From CAYQTE01 sp964420285 (GTDB lineage: Bacteria; Planctomycetota; Phycisphaerae; Tepidisphaerales; Tepidisphaeraceae), in the NCBI GenBank assembly GCA_964420285.1, contig CAYQTE010000007.1:1-64000 (forward strand): DNA of 64,000 bases, in the 5' to 3' direction. The notes beneath the pieces are model-generated. The model ran no database searches, was not told the origin of the DNA, and saw only the letters and a program-made list of their open reading frames with translations. The position numbers were made by a program, and so were the translations under genes. Of the stretch, positions 41,569 through 50,844 are shown one piece after another; the stretch's first letter is position 1, and each line of letters starts with the position of its first letter.

Positions 41569-42495
41569 TCACTGAAAGAGCATCGTATTAAATCGCGAGA
41601 GATTCTCACCCGTCCGCAGGTCGAACCGCTCGATGGAAGCGAAGTTGAGATCTATCCCAAATGCGATCAGCGTATCGTCACGCACCTTCAGAATGGTCGG
41701 GCTGAAATCGTATCCGCCTAATCCGACTTTCCACAAGTTGGTCGCCCTCCAAACGCTCGCCGTCCAAAGGACGGCATTCGACTTCCGGTCGATGGCGACA
41801 ATATCGAACGGAAACAGCGGGAGCCCATCGTAAGCAGCCACATACGCCACGGTATCCGTTAGTGCGACGCTTGCACCATAACCAACGAGCGGACCCTTTG
41901 GAGGATCGCCTTTCGGGTCGGGCGACGGGAATTCCCAATGGTTGTCGCCGTCAACAACGAAATATTCGTGGCTGACGATCTTTTGCAAGACCGCTGTGCC
42001 AACCGATTTGGTTGGAAATCCGGGAAACCGAAATGGGAAGAACTTGTCGGCTTTGTCAAGGTAGACATTGGCCACGCATTTTCGCCAGATGTCAGGGGCG
42101 CCGCCAGTGCAGTCTCCTTCGATCTCAAAAAATGCCGCCAGCGACGCGGCGGTCGGATAATTGAATTTCGGATTCGGCCCCGATCCTGCGTTGGGGCCGG
42201 AGGCGCTGCGCCGAACTTCCTCCCAAGCGGCGGCAAGGGCGTCGCCCTGGTCACCGCTTTTCATTAACGCGTCGAGCTGCGCGTCGCCGGCGCCGACATA
42301 CCGCTGCTTGAACAGAGCCTCCAGGTCCGCCGGTTTTTCGATCCCGGCCATGCAGGTCGTCGGACGAGGCCCGGACGGCCGATTTCCCGGATCAACGCCC
42401 TGCGCCCTGGCCGCTTGCCGCGAGAACGCACTGTTCAAAAGCACGCCGGCGGTCAGCAGCAAGAAAGACGCCAAAAAACGGGTTCCATATCGCAT
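41569..42495 (-). CDS. hypothetical exported protein
   Basis: A 308-residue protein that I do not recognise. The ATG at 42495 has GGAGG 8 bases upstream and opens a signal peptide (FLASFLLLTAGVLLNSAFS, cleaved around ARA). The mature region starts with a helical part (ADLEALFKQRYVGAGDAQLD) and then beta-rich segments (KIVSHEYFVVDGDNHWEF; VGYGASVALTDTVAYVAAYD; IVAIDRKSNAVLWTASVWRA), which look like a small beta domain binding a ligand or substrate. Three Cys residues (TTCMAG, GDCTGG, KCVANV) suggest a disulfide in the periplasm. Confidence 0.72.
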   Translation of the reverse strand: MRYGTRFLASFLLLTAGVLLNSAFSRQAARAQGVDPGNRPSGPRPTTCMAGIEKPADLEALFKQRYVGAGDAQLDALMKSGDQGDALAAAWEEVRRSASGPNAGSGPNPKFNYPTAASLAAFFEIEGDCTGGAPDIWRKCVANVYLDKADKFFPFRFPGFPTKSVGTAVLQKIVSHEYFVVDGDNHWEFPSPDPKGDPPKGPLVGYGASVALTDTVAYVAAYDGLPLFPFDIVAIDRKSNAVLWTASVWRATNLWKVGLGGYDFSPTILKVRDDTLIAFGIDLNFASIERFDLRTGENLSRFNTMLFQ

Positions 42496-42538
42496 CGCGG
42501 GAACCTCCGTCAGAATATGTCCTTGCGTGGCGGGTACA

Positions 42539-42673
42539 TCATACGGCAGATGCACCGGCATGCGTTCGCACCGGCAGCCGGGTGCCGCGAAAGATTGGCG
42601 TGCCCCCGAGGATGGCCGGGTTCGACACCACCAAGCCCCCCGCGCCAGTCTTGATCTCGGCCACACCGCTCAT
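42539..42673 (-). pseudogene. truncated DUF433-family antitoxin
   Basis: A 44-residue reading frame whose centre, VSNPAILGGTPIFRGTRLPV, is the DUF433 signature (xILGGTPVFRGTRVPV). Normal DUF433 proteins are about 75-110 residues; here the frame runs into RTHAGASAV and stops soon after the signature, so the helix-turn-helix part is missing. DUF433 proteins are usually the antitoxin of a PIN-like toxin; none is next to it. Confidence 0.55.
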
Positions 42674-42760
42674 ACCGATATCATAGTCCGTCGCCGGCGC
42701 CTGGCAAATGACGAGGGCAACCGCCTTCCCTCGGGCCCGGCCTGCCGGCTCCTGGAACTC

Positions 42761-42934
42761 ATGTCGGCCGACAAGCGCAGGTGGCTGAAAATCCTCGAAC
42801 AAGGCATCTCCCGTAAGGCATCGTAAGCGACCCGCGGGAACCCGCGCCTCTCCACGCTCCTGGCCGTCCTGCAAGCCATCGGCCCGAAACTGACCGTGCA
42901 AACGGCCGACGCCTATGCAACTGTGCGGGGAGCG
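42761..42934 (+). pseudogene. relic of an HTH (HigA/XRE-type) antitoxin
   Basis: In one frame this reads MSADKRRWLKILEQG, then a TAA stop (42824-42826), then GNPRLSTLLAVLQAIGPKLT, which resembles the end of the helix-turn-helix in small addiction-module antidote proteins (GNPxxxTLLxVLxALGLxL). The in-frame stop and lack of an N-terminal half suggest decay. It runs on into a family C repeat arm (42968-43010). Confidence 0.35.
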
Positions 42935-43154
42935 TGGGAGACGGGGAGCGGGGGAGCCAAGTGCGGCGATGGTTCTTGGCGTCCTTGGCGATCTTGGCGG
43001 TTCGGCTTGAATTTTTCTCTTGCAACGAATCCATAGTTCGTGTAAAGTTTGGGTGTGGATGACGGGAAATGGATAATGGAGAATTGCCAACTACCAAATT
43101 CGGTCGGCGCGAGCCGGGGTCCGGTGAGATCGAGTCCGACAATTTGTCGCATAC

Positions 43155-43260
43155 CCCCCTCCCCCCCTCGGTTGCATTCGGTTTCATTTTCACCGCCTTC
43201 ACCTTGTCACCATGTCACCCAGTCACCTTGTCACCCCCTCCCCCCCTCGGTTGCATTCGG
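43155..43260. repeat. 27-bp direct repeat flanking an inverse GTCACC array
   Basis: A 27-base sequence (CCCCCTCCCCCCCTCGGTTG followed by CATTCGG) occurs at 43155-43181 and again at 43234-43260. Between them is a GTCACC array (about 43188-43235: TTCACCTTGTCACCATGTCA, CCCAGTCACC and so on) of the same family as the bracketed elements. Confidence 0.8.
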
Positions 43261-43637
43261 GGACATTGGGGACGCGCCGGGCCATCGACGGCGGGACAGC
43301 CTGCCGAATTGGCATTACAGGATCGGTACAAAATCGAACTCCTGCGCGCCAAGTTCAGACTTTTTCAGTACATCTTCAAACTTTCTGGGCACTTTTGGGG
43401 CACGTTTTCGGCATCGCTTTTTGGAAAAACCGCGATATCCGGCCAGAAACCGGGGTGGGCGCAGACGCAATCGGGGCCTGTTGTCGCCGTAAGACCAATC
43501 CGGAAAGCAAGTTAGGAAGAATTGCCACGCAATGGCGCAAGGCTCGCCAAGGTCAGAGAAACGCAATTCGTCTTCCCTTCGCGCCTTTGGTGCGTTGACG
43601 ATGGTTGCGGCGGCGACTTGGCAAATCCACTGGCGAA

Positions 43638-43690
43638 GAATCCCCACCTCGGTCGCTCCTCCTCCAGTACAAGGGGAGGAGGAAAAGGCG
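43638..43690. repeat. degenerate family A repeat
   Basis: CCCCACCTCGGTCGCTCCTC then CTCCAGTACAAGGGGAGGAG resembles the right half of the element at 213-255 (CCCCCACCTCGTTCCTCACC, then CTGAGTACAAGGGGAGGAGG), including the flanking GGCGAAGAA. The other arm is lost. Confidence 0.65.
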
Positions 43691-43834
43691 GCCGGTGCGG
43701 TACATCAAGCATGCCCGCGCAGCCCGGAATCGCCGAATCGCCCGGACCTTTGCCTTGTCCCATCCCATCGCGGTCACTAAGCTACCGACCAACCCGGCCG
43801 TGGGGCTGGGGTTGGTTTACTGCTGGAGGATCGC

Positions 43835-44614
43835 ATGGGACTGCTGGACGGGAAAAAAGGACTTATTCTCAACATCGCCAACGATCGGAGCATCGCCTGG
43901 CACATCGCCGTGAACTGCATCAAGCAGGGCGCGACCTGCGGGTTCGGCTATCTGCCGACGGAAAAGATGGAGCGCCGCGTGCGCAAGGCGATGGAAGACG
44001 GGGGGTTCGGCAATGAATGGCTCTTCCCCTGCGATGTCTCCAAAGACGAGGATATCGAGAAATTCTTTGCGGCCGTGCGAGAGAAATTCGGCACCATCGA
44101 CTTCCTTGTGCATTGCCTGGCGTTCGCCGATCGCAATTATCTCCAGATCGGCAAATTCCTCTCCACGCCGCGCGATACATTCAAGCAAGCCCTTGATGTC
44201 AGCGCGTACAGCCTGCTGGCACTGACGCGGGGTGCGTTGCCGCTGATGCCGAGTGGCGGCTCGGTCATCGCGCTGACATATCTCGGCAGCGAGAAGGCCG
44301 TTCCCGGATACAACGTCATGGGCGTGGCCAAGGCCGCTTTGGAATCGACATCGCGTTACCTGGCGCTGGAACTGGGGCCCAAGAAGATCCGGGTCAATAC
44401 GATATCGGCCGGGCCGGTGCGGACGCTCAGCGCCATGGCGGTGGGGGGGATCGACGAGATGTTCGACCATGTCGGCCGTAAGTCGCCCATTGCCCGGAAC
44501 ATCGACCCGGATGAAGTGGGCAAGACGGCGGTCTATCTGCTGGGCGATCTGTCCAGCGGCGTGACGGGCGAGAATATTTACGTCGATGGCGGATTCAATA
44601 TCGTCGGGGTGTGA
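43835..44614 (+). CDS. fabI: enoyl-[acyl-carrier-protein] reductase FabI
   Basis: A 259-residue short-chain reductase catalysing the last step of each fatty-acid elongation cycle. FabI-type marks are present: KKGLILNIANDRSIAWHIA near the start (the divergent nucleotide-binding motif), LVHCLAFADR, the catalytic Tyr/Lys spaced as YNVMGVAKAALES (Tyr-x6-Lys), and a C-terminal GENIYVDGGFNIVGV. GGAGG lies just before the ATG. The next gene, an LptD-like protein, begins 71 bases downstream, so lipid supply and outer-membrane assembly are probably co-expressed. Confidence 0.95.
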   Translation: MGLLDGKKGLILNIANDRSIAWHIAVNCIKQGATCGFGYLPTEKMERRVRKAMEDGGFGNEWLFPCDVSKDEDIEKFFAAVREKFGTIDFLVHCLAFADRNYLQIGKFLSTPRDTFKQALDVSAYSLLALTRGALPLMPSGGSVIALTYLGSEKAVPGYNVMGVAKAALESTSRYLALELGPKKIRVNTISAGPVRTLSAMAVGGIDEMFDHVGRKSPIARNIDPDEVGKTAVYLLGDLSSGVTGENIYVDGGFNIVGV

Positions 44615-44685
44615 ACGGCGGGTATCGTCAGTCATGTCGCCGGCCGCGGGCGAAATGCCGCGGCCTGCCGGGAAGGAGTCCGCCG

Positions 44686-47600
44686 GTGCGACGGTTGGAG
44701 GCGCTGGGCATTCTGCTGGCGGCGGCCGTGATGATGGGGACGGCCCCGAAGGCCCGCGCCCAGGCCGTCAGCGAGCAATTTCACGCCACCGCGTCGGCGG
44801 TCTTCACCTGGGATGGCAGCAATAAGCAATCGGTGATCGAACTGGACGGGCCGGTCACGATCGAACTGGATCAGGCGACGATGAGCGCCGACCGGGCCTT
44901 CGTGTGGCTTGATAGTAAGACGGGCGTTTCGGGGACGGAAGAAACCGCGTCGATCGCACTGGTCGGTCACGCCGTACTCCATCAAGCGGCGTTGAATGCC
45001 GTGCGATCGGGCGATCAGTTTGTGGTGACGGCGGTCATTCGGGGCAGGATCAGCGTTACCGCGCCGTCGCAGGAGTTTTCGGATAAGAGCAAGACGGACG
45101 CCTACGTGCAGGCTGTTGCCTTGCGAGATCAGACTGCCGCGGCACCAACTGGGCCAGCCGGGTCCGAAGCGACCGCGCCGCCGGCCCAGCCGTTGGCGCC
45201 CGGCGGGGCCGGTCCGATTATCGCCGCCCCGGCGCCGGCGGGATCGGGCGATGAAAATCCCGCAGCACAGCTTCCGGGCTATCAGGCCAATCCGCACGTG
45301 GCTCTGCCGCCCAATCGCAAATTATCCCAAACTCGCCCGGCCACGATGCCCGCCTCGCCCATCTACTACAAATACGGAAGCCTCGCGACGGCTCGTGATA
45401 ACGACAATCACTATCTTGTAGTTCTCGGCGGCGGCATTCAGATCTACCAGCGCCGCTCCAATGGCGAGTTTCTCGAACTTCGCGCCCAGCAGGCCGTCCT
45501 TTTCACCACCGTCACCGTCATGGCCAATGCGAACGCGCTGGAAGCGCCACCCGATCTCGGGAATGACATCGTGGCCGCCTATCTCTCCGGCGACGTTCAG
45601 ATCGAAACCACATCGCCCGGCCCATTGAAGCCCGAGCAGCGCCTGGCCGCCGACCAGGTGTACTACGAATTTACCACCGATCGCGCCGTGCTGACCAACG
45701 CCGTGCTCCATTCGCTCGACGTCAAACGCCAGATCCCGATCATCATCCGCGCCACCACGCTGCGGCAGCTTTCTGAGGACGAGTTTACGGCCGATCACGC
45801 CTCGATGACCACCAGTTCCTTCGCCACGCCCTCCTATGCCATCAATTCCGACAAGGTGTATATCCACCAGGTGGACACGGGCGATCCGTACATCGGCTGG
45901 CAAACGCATTACACCGCCAGCAACGATGTGCTGACCATGTGGGGCGTGCCGGTGTTCTATTGGCCCTGGGCCAGCGGAGTGCTCGACCAGACGCCTTATC
46001 CGCTGCGCAATATCGAAGTGGGAAGCACCAACCAATACGGATTCGGGGTCACGACGACGTGGGGGATCTTCGAGTCGGCCGGACAGCCGCCGCCGCGCGG
46101 ACTCGATTCGACTTTCAGCCTCGACTACTTTGGCAACGGCGGCGGCGCTTTGGGGCTGGGCGCCGATTACAACGGCGGCCTTGTCGATTCCCGCACCAGG
46201 CTGCCCTGGGATTTCTTTGGCGATTTCAAGGGCATCGTCATGGACGACACCGGCGTGGATAAGCTGGGCGGCGCGCGAACCGACGTCACTCCGCCCCGGG
46301 ATATTCGCGGCCGTGTGCTCTGGGATCACGAGCAGTTCTACGCCGACAACTGGGAGCTTCAGGCGCGCGTGGGCTATGCGTCGGACGCCACATTTTTGCC
46401 GGAATGGTATCCCGACGAGTTCAATAACGATCCGCCGGAGAACGCGACGATCTATCTCAAGCACCAGACGGGCACCGAAGCGTATACGTTTCTGGGCTCT
46501 GTTGACACCACGACGTTTGTCACGAGCGCGGATCAAATGCAGGAGCAATTTGACGTCGAGCAGGTTCCCGAAGTGACCTATCACCGCATCGGCGACAGCT
46601 TCGGCGACGACCAATTCACGTTCTACAGCGATTCCAGCCTCGGCGCACTTCGCTTTGCACAAAGCCACGCGTCATTGGCGCAGCAGGGATTCTCGCCGGG
46701 GCTGTCGCCGGGGTTGCCCGACGCCGGAATGACCGGCCTGGCCCACGGCATCAACTACCGCGGCGACACGCGCGAGGAAATCGACGATCCCATCGACCTG
46801 GGGCCCGTTCGCGCCATGCCGTATGTCATGGGACGCTACACCGGCTATTCCGACAGTCCCACCGGGTCCGAGCCGCAGCGGGTTCTTGGCGGCGTCGGCG
46901 TGAAACTGGTGACCGATTTCTGGAAGGTCGATCCCAACGTCGAATCCGACCTCTTCGATCTGCACGAACTTCGCCACGTCATCGAACCGCAGCTCGATCT
47001 GTACACGTCGGCCGAAAATGTCAGCCCCGACGAGGTTCTTATTTACCAGCCCAACGTGGACCAACTGCCGGCCATCAGCGCCGCGTCGCTGAATTTGCAC
47101 CAGGCATGGCAGACGCAGCGCGGCGGACCGGGCCACTGGCAGAGCGTTGATGTATTCACGCTGGACATTCAGGCCGACGCCTTTTCGCACAAGCCGCCGA
47201 ACAGCGCCTTGGCGCCCGACAATTTCCGCACGCTCTATTTTTCGAGCGACCCGGAGGCGTCGATTCCGCGCGACGGCGTCAATGCGGACGCGGCCTGGCG
47301 CATCAGCGACACGACGGCAATTCTCTCCGATGCCGACTGGAACTACGACCGCCAGGAACTGGCGACGGCGGCGGTCGGATTCGCCGTCCAGCGCGATCCG
47401 CGCGTCAGCTATTACCTGGGCCTGCGTTATGTCGATCCGCTCGACTCCGACATCGGCACCGCGATGATCAATTACCAGATCACACAGGAGTATTCGGTGT
47501 CGATCGGCCAGAACTACGATTTCGATCAGAGCCGCAATGTCAGTTCGTCAATCACCATTGTCCGCCGTCTCGATCGCCTGATCATGACCTTGTCGCTCTT

Positions 47601-47718
47601 CACCAATTCGATCAACGGCCAGAGCGGGTTCCAGTTCAACATCATCCCCGAGGGTCTGGCCCAACACGGCCAATCCGCCGGCCAGATCGTCAACAACGGC
47701 TTCGGGCCGCATCCGTGA
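44686..47718 (+). CDS. LPS-assembly protein LptD-like outer-membrane protein
   Basis: A protein of about 1010 residues. The start is GTG at 44686 with GGAAGGAG 7 bases upstream, giving a signal peptide (ALGILLAAAVMMGTAPKARA). An N-terminal OstA-like domain (about 30-150) is followed by a Pro/Ala-rich linker (TGPAGSEATAPPAQP), a second OstA-like part (ELRAQQAVLFTTVTVMANAN; LAADQVYYEFTTDRAVLTNA) and a long C-terminal region of amphipathic strands typical of an LptD beta-barrel (for example YYLGLRYVDPLDSDIG, YSVSIGQNYDFDQ). It would insert lipopolysaccharide-like lipid into an outer membrane. The linker between two OstA-like parts is unlike enterobacterial LptD. Confidence 0.8.
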   Translation: MRRLEALGILLAAAVMMGTAPKARAQAVSEQFHATASAVFTWDGSNKQSVIELDGPVTIELDQATMSADRAFVWLDSKTGVSGTEETASIALVGHAVLHQAALNAVRSGDQFVVTAVIRGRISVTAPSQEFSDKSKTDAYVQAVALRDQTAAAPTGPAGSEATAPPAQPLAPGGAGPIIAAPAPAGSGDENPAAQLPGYQANPHVALPPNRKLSQTRPATMPASPIYYKYGSLATARDNDNHYLVVLGGGIQIYQRRSNGEFLELRAQQAVLFTTVTVMANANALEAPPDLGNDIVAAYLSGDVQIETTSPGPLKPEQRLAADQVYYEFTTDRAVLTNAVLHSLDVKRQIPIIIRATTLRQLSEDEFTADHASMTTSSFATPSYAINSDKVYIHQVDTGDPYIGWQTHYTASNDVLTMWGVPVFYWPWASGVLDQTPYPLRNIEVGSTNQYGFGVTTTWGIFESAGQPPPRGLDSTFSLDYFGNGGGALGLGADYNGGLVDSRTRLPWDFFGDFKGIVMDDTGVDKLGGARTDVTPPRDIRGRVLWDHEQFYADNWELQARVGYASDATFLPEWYPDEFNNDPPENATIYLKHQTGTEAYTFLGSVDTTTFVTSADQMQEQFDVEQVPEVTYHRIGDSFGDDQFTFYSDSSLGALRFAQSHASLAQQGFSPGLSPGLPDAGMTGLAHGINYRGDTREEIDDPIDLGPVRAMPYVMGRYTGYSDSPTGSEPQRVLGGVGVKLVTDFWKVDPNVESDLFDLHELRHVIEPQLDLYTSAENVSPDEVLIYQPNVDQLPAISAASLNLHQAWQTQRGGPGHWQSVDVFTLDIQADAFSHKPPNSALAPDNFRTLYFSSDPEASIPRDGVNADAAWRISDTTAILSDADWNYDRQELATAAVGFAVQRDPRVSYYLGLRYVDPLDSDIGTAMINYQITQEYSVSIGQNYDFDQSRNVSSSITIVRRLDRLIMTLSLFTNSINGQSGFQFNIIPEGLAQHGQSAGQIVNNGFGPHP

Positions 47719-47726
47719 TTTATCGG

Positions 47727-49058
47727 CTAACGGCCCGCCCGGGCGGCGGCCGCGCGGCGGGCGGCGTCCAGCGCCGAATCCCGATCGGCCAGACGCCCTT
47801 CGAGTTGCGCGTCGTATACCGCGTCCAGCACGGCCTTGAACATCGGGCCCGGCGTCAGACCCATCGCGGTCAGGTCGTCGCCGCTGACCAGCGGCCGGGG
47901 CGCAACATCCTGCCCGTCGAGTTGCGATAAATCCTGGCGCAATTGTGCAATCCGTTGCTCGTGCAATCCAACCGCCGCAATGGCATCCAGGAGCCGGCGC
48001 GAGGATGCCGCCGTCGCGCCAGCGGCAAACCGCTTGCGCGCCGCGAGAGTCGGATACCGGTCATCAAGCAAACTCGCGATTCCCGTCAGCGTGCGTGTCA
48101 TCCCGTCGCTTTCCTCGTTACTGATCCGCAAACAGCGGCGCATAGCACGATGACAATCGTGTAGAGCCGCGGCAACCAGAAGTGATCGGATATCCGGCCC
48201 GTCGCCGGCCGCGTGCCAGCGGATCTCCAGCGTCGCCGCCGCCAGAGCAAGCGGGAAATCAATCGGCGATCCCGGCGCCAGCGCCAGCAGGATCGAGCGG
48301 ACCGCCGGCGCCGCTTTGGCGCGATCCACGCCCGGCAGAAATCGGAAGCACGGCGCGAGCAGTCCCAATCGATCGAGGGTTGGCCAGGCCAGAGCCCGCG
48401 TCGGCGCCGTGAGCATGCGTCGCAGTTCTTCGCCGATGCGTTCGGGGCTGATGGCGATCAACTTCCCCGCATCGCGCACGATGGCCTGCTCGGTGCGGGG
48501 CTCAATCTCCAGAGCGAATCTGGCCGCGAAGCGCGCGGCGCGGAGCATGCGCAGATGATCCTCCGCGAAGCGATCGTCGGGGTTTCCGATCGCCCGCAGC
48601 ACTTTGGCCGACAAATCCGCCAGCCCGCCCACATAGTCGATCACGCGCTGGCCGCCGTCCGCCAGCGGGTCGAGAAAGAGCCCGTTGATCGTGAAATCCC
48701 GCCGTTGGGCGTCATGCTCGGCGTCGGTGAACTGCACGTCGCGCGGCCGCCGTCCGTCGAGGTATTGGCCGTCGCGGCGAAACGTCGCCACTTCGACGTG
48801 GCTGTGGCCGATGCGCACCAGGATGACGCCAAACGCCGCTCCGACGGCCTGCGTGTTGGCAAAAGTGCGTCGCACGACATCCGGCGGGGCGTCGGTTGCG
48901 ACATCCCAATCGGCCGGCTCCAGGCCCAGCAGCGCGTCGCGCACACAGCCGCCGGCGAAATAGGCGACATGCCCGGCGTCGCGCAGCCGCCGCGTGACCG
49001 CCAGGGCGTCCTCGCGGCGGCAGGGTGGCTTGGTGCGGATTTCGGAGACCTGGACCAT
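47727..49058 (-). CDS. CCA tRNA nucleotidyltransferase / poly(A) polymerase family
   Basis: A 443-residue class II nucleotidyltransferase. The head domain has YFAGGCVRDALLGLEPADWD (about 33-52; GG and DxD type), FGVILVRIGHSHVEVATFR and RRDFTINGLFLDP. The RNA-binding part has DHLRMLRAARFAARFALEIE and SPERIGEELRRML. It adds or repairs the tRNA 3' CCA, or polyadenylates RNA; the two activities cannot be told apart from sequence by eye. The start is the Met at 49058; longer starts lack support. It is divergent from rhamnulokinase. Confidence 0.92.
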   Translation of the reverse strand: MVQVSEIRTKPPCRREDALAVTRRLRDAGHVAYFAGGCVRDALLGLEPADWDVATDAPPDVVRRTFANTQAVGAAFGVILVRIGHSHVEVATFRRDGQYLDGRRPRDVQFTDAEHDAQRRDFTINGLFLDPLADGGQRVIDYVGGLADLSAKVLRAIGNPDDRFAEDHLRMLRAARFAARFALEIEPRTEQAIVRDAGKLIAISPERIGEELRRMLTAPTRALAWPTLDRLGLLAPCFRFLPGVDRAKAAPAVRSILLALAPGSPIDFPLALAAATLEIRWHAAGDGPDIRSLLVAAALHDCHRAMRRCLRISNEESDGMTRTLTGIASLLDDRYPTLAARKRFAAGATAASSRRLLDAIAAVGLHEQRIAQLRQDLSQLDGQDVAPRPLVSGDDLTAMGLTPGPMFKAVLDAVYDAQLEGRLADRDSALDAARRAAAARAGR

Positions 49059-49178
49059 ACGCAACAGCCTACGCGGGTTGCGGCCTAAAATGAATCGGCA
49101 AATCCGCGGTATCATGATTTTGCCAGGATCCGGCAGCGGACGCCACGAATGCGTCCGGGCGGTCCTGTCGCGCCTTCA

Positions 49179-49207
49179 TGGACCATGCGTCGGCGACTTT
49201 GTAATAT
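49179..49207 (+). promoter_or_regulatory. promoter upstream of rhamnulokinase
   Basis: The -35 TGGACC (49179-49184) and -10 TAATAT (49202-49207) have a 17-base spacer. A start near 49214 leaves a short leader with AGGAGG at 49218-49223. The -10 context TTTGTAATATGCC repeats that of the abiE promoter. Confidence 0.45.
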
Positions 49208-49228
49208 GCCCGCGGCTAGGAGGATCGC

Positions 49229-50701
49229 ATGGCGAATCGGTTTTTGGCGTTTGATTTCGGTGCTGAGAGCGGCCGGGCCGTTGTCGGCACGCTGGACGGT
49301 CAGAAGCTTTCCCTGGAGGAGCGGCATCGGTTTGCCAATCCCAACGGCAAGATACTGGGCCGGTTGCATTGGAATCTGCTCTCGCAATGGGAAGAGATCA
49401 AGGCCGGGCTGCGCAAGAGCGCGGCCGGCGGGCCCCTGGCCGGCATCGGTGTCGACACCTGGGGCGTTGATTTCGGATTGCTCGACGGCGACGGCTCGGT
49501 CATGGGCAATCCGGTGATGTACCGCGATTCGCGCACCGACAAGACAATGCCCAAGGCGTTTGCGCGTGTTCCGAGCCAGCGCATCTACGAAGTGACCGGC
49601 ATTCAGTTCATGCCGTTCAATACGTTGTTTCAACTGCTGGCGATGGCCGAGCAAACCCCCGCCGAACTGGCTGCCGCCAAGACGCTTCTTTTCATGCCCG
49701 ATTTGTTCGCGTATCTGCTGAGCGGCGTGGCGAGGGCGGAGCTATCGATTGCTTCGACGAGCCAGATGTACGACCCGCGCGGTCGGCGATGGGCTGCGGA
49801 TCTGCTCAAGGAATTTTCGTTGCCGGCGCACATCCTCCCGCCGATCGTTTCGTGCGGGACCGTGCTGGGACCGATGCGCGATGGCGTGGCCGGTGATTGC
49901 GGCATATCGGCAGCGCCGGTCATCGCAACGGCGGCTCACGACACCGCCGCCGCCGTCGCCGCCGTGCCCGCGTCCGGGGACAGTTGGTGTTACATCAGTT
50001 CGGGAACATGGTCGCTGATGGGCGTCGAACTGGATGAGCCGCTGATCAACGAAAAGGGTCTCGCATATCAATATACGAATGAAGTCGGCGTCGAAGGGAA
50101 AATTCGTTTTCTCAAGAACATCATGGGCCTGTGGCTGGTTCAGGAATGCCGCCGCCACTGGCAGCGGGAAGGGACTGAGCATAGCTACGCCGATCTGACC
50201 GCCATGGCCGAGCGGGCCGAGCCGTTCATCGCCCTGATCAACCCGGACCACGGCCCGTTCCTTTCTCCCGGCGACATGGTGGGCAAGATCGACCGGTATT
50301 GCACAAAGACCAGCCAGCGCACTCCGCGCACGCACGGCGAATACGTCCGCGCCTGCCTGGAAGGTCTCGCACTCACTTATCGACGGACGCTCGAAGGCAT
50401 GGAGAATGTCCTGGGGCGGCGGATCGAGGTCATTCACATCGTCGGCGGCGGCACGCAGAATCAGCTTCTGTGCCAAATGACCGCCGACGCCTGTGCCCGC
50501 ACCGTCATCACCGGTCCGGTCGAGGCGACGAGCATCGGTAACATTCTTACGCAAGCCATGGCGGTCGGGCTGATCCGCAATCTCGCCGAGGCCCGCGCCG
50601 TCGTCCGGGAGAGCTTCGACGTCAAGACCTATACGCCGGGCAAGACCTCGGATTGGCAGAAGGCGTACGGGCGATATGTCGATCTGGTCAAGGCATCGTG
50701 A
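49229..50701 (+). CDS. rhaB: rhamnulokinase
   Basis: A 490-residue FGGY-family sugar kinase that phosphorylates L-rhamnulose. Marks: FLAFDFGAESGRAVVG (about 4-19), GIGVDTWGVDFGLLDGDG, PVMYRDSRTDKTM, the AAHDTAAAVAAVPASG block with WCYISSGTWSLMGVEL, and the ATP-binding HIVGGGTQNQLLCQMTADA. AGGAGG precedes the ATG. No rhaA or rhaD is in this window, so the other steps are elsewhere. Fuculokinases are relatives, but the RDSRTDK and WGVDFG pattern favours rhamnulokinase. Confidence 0.9.
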   Translation: MANRFLAFDFGAESGRAVVGTLDGQKLSLEERHRFANPNGKILGRLHWNLLSQWEEIKAGLRKSAAGGPLAGIGVDTWGVDFGLLDGDGSVMGNPVMYRDSRTDKTMPKAFARVPSQRIYEVTGIQFMPFNTLFQLLAMAEQTPAELAAAKTLLFMPDLFAYLLSGVARAELSIASTSQMYDPRGRRWAADLLKEFSLPAHILPPIVSCGTVLGPMRDGVAGDCGISAAPVIATAAHDTAAAVAAVPASGDSWCYISSGTWSLMGVELDEPLINEKGLAYQYTNEVGVEGKIRFLKNIMGLWLVQECRRHWQREGTEHSYADLTAMAERAEPFIALINPDHGPFLSPGDMVGKIDRYCTKTSQRTPRTHGEYVRACLEGLALTYRRTLEGMENVLGRRIEVIHIVGGGTQNQLLCQMTADACARTVITGPVEATSIGNILTQAMAVGLIRNLAEARAVVRESFDVKTYTPGKTSDWQKAYGRYVDLVKAS

Positions 50702-50844
50702 AAGGGCATGGCTCGGTCGCCGCTGTCGGTGCGCAAGTATTTTCGAACCTTGCGTTATCCCCTACGTATCTCTCCAGGAGATGCAGCGGCTTCCGGAGGA
50801 GCAGAATTGCTGTTTCGCAGATGCGCAGGCACTGCCGGTGCGAC

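Larger units (their letters stand above)
42935..43834. other. gene-free stretch made of decayed repeats
   Basis: I find no convincing gene here. It holds a family C arm (42968-43010, GGCGTCCTTGGCGATCTTGG), an AATGGATAATGG motif (43067-43079), a 27-base direct repeat flanking a GTCACC array (43155-43260), an inverted set with GCAATGGCGCAAGG and CTTCGCGCCTTTGG words (about 43516-43600), and a family A relic (43638-43690). The only long open frames are unlike any family I know and cross these repeats. Confidence 0.6.

Noticed and set aside
43069..43515. Open frame of about 148 codons in the repeat-rich gap.
   Set aside because: It reads through two repeat copies and a GTCACC array, has low-complexity Pro/Ser stretches and matches no family.
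50702..50844. Small gene between rhaB and the zinc-ribbon gene.
   Set aside because: Short frames there have no ribosome site, motif or credible codon use.
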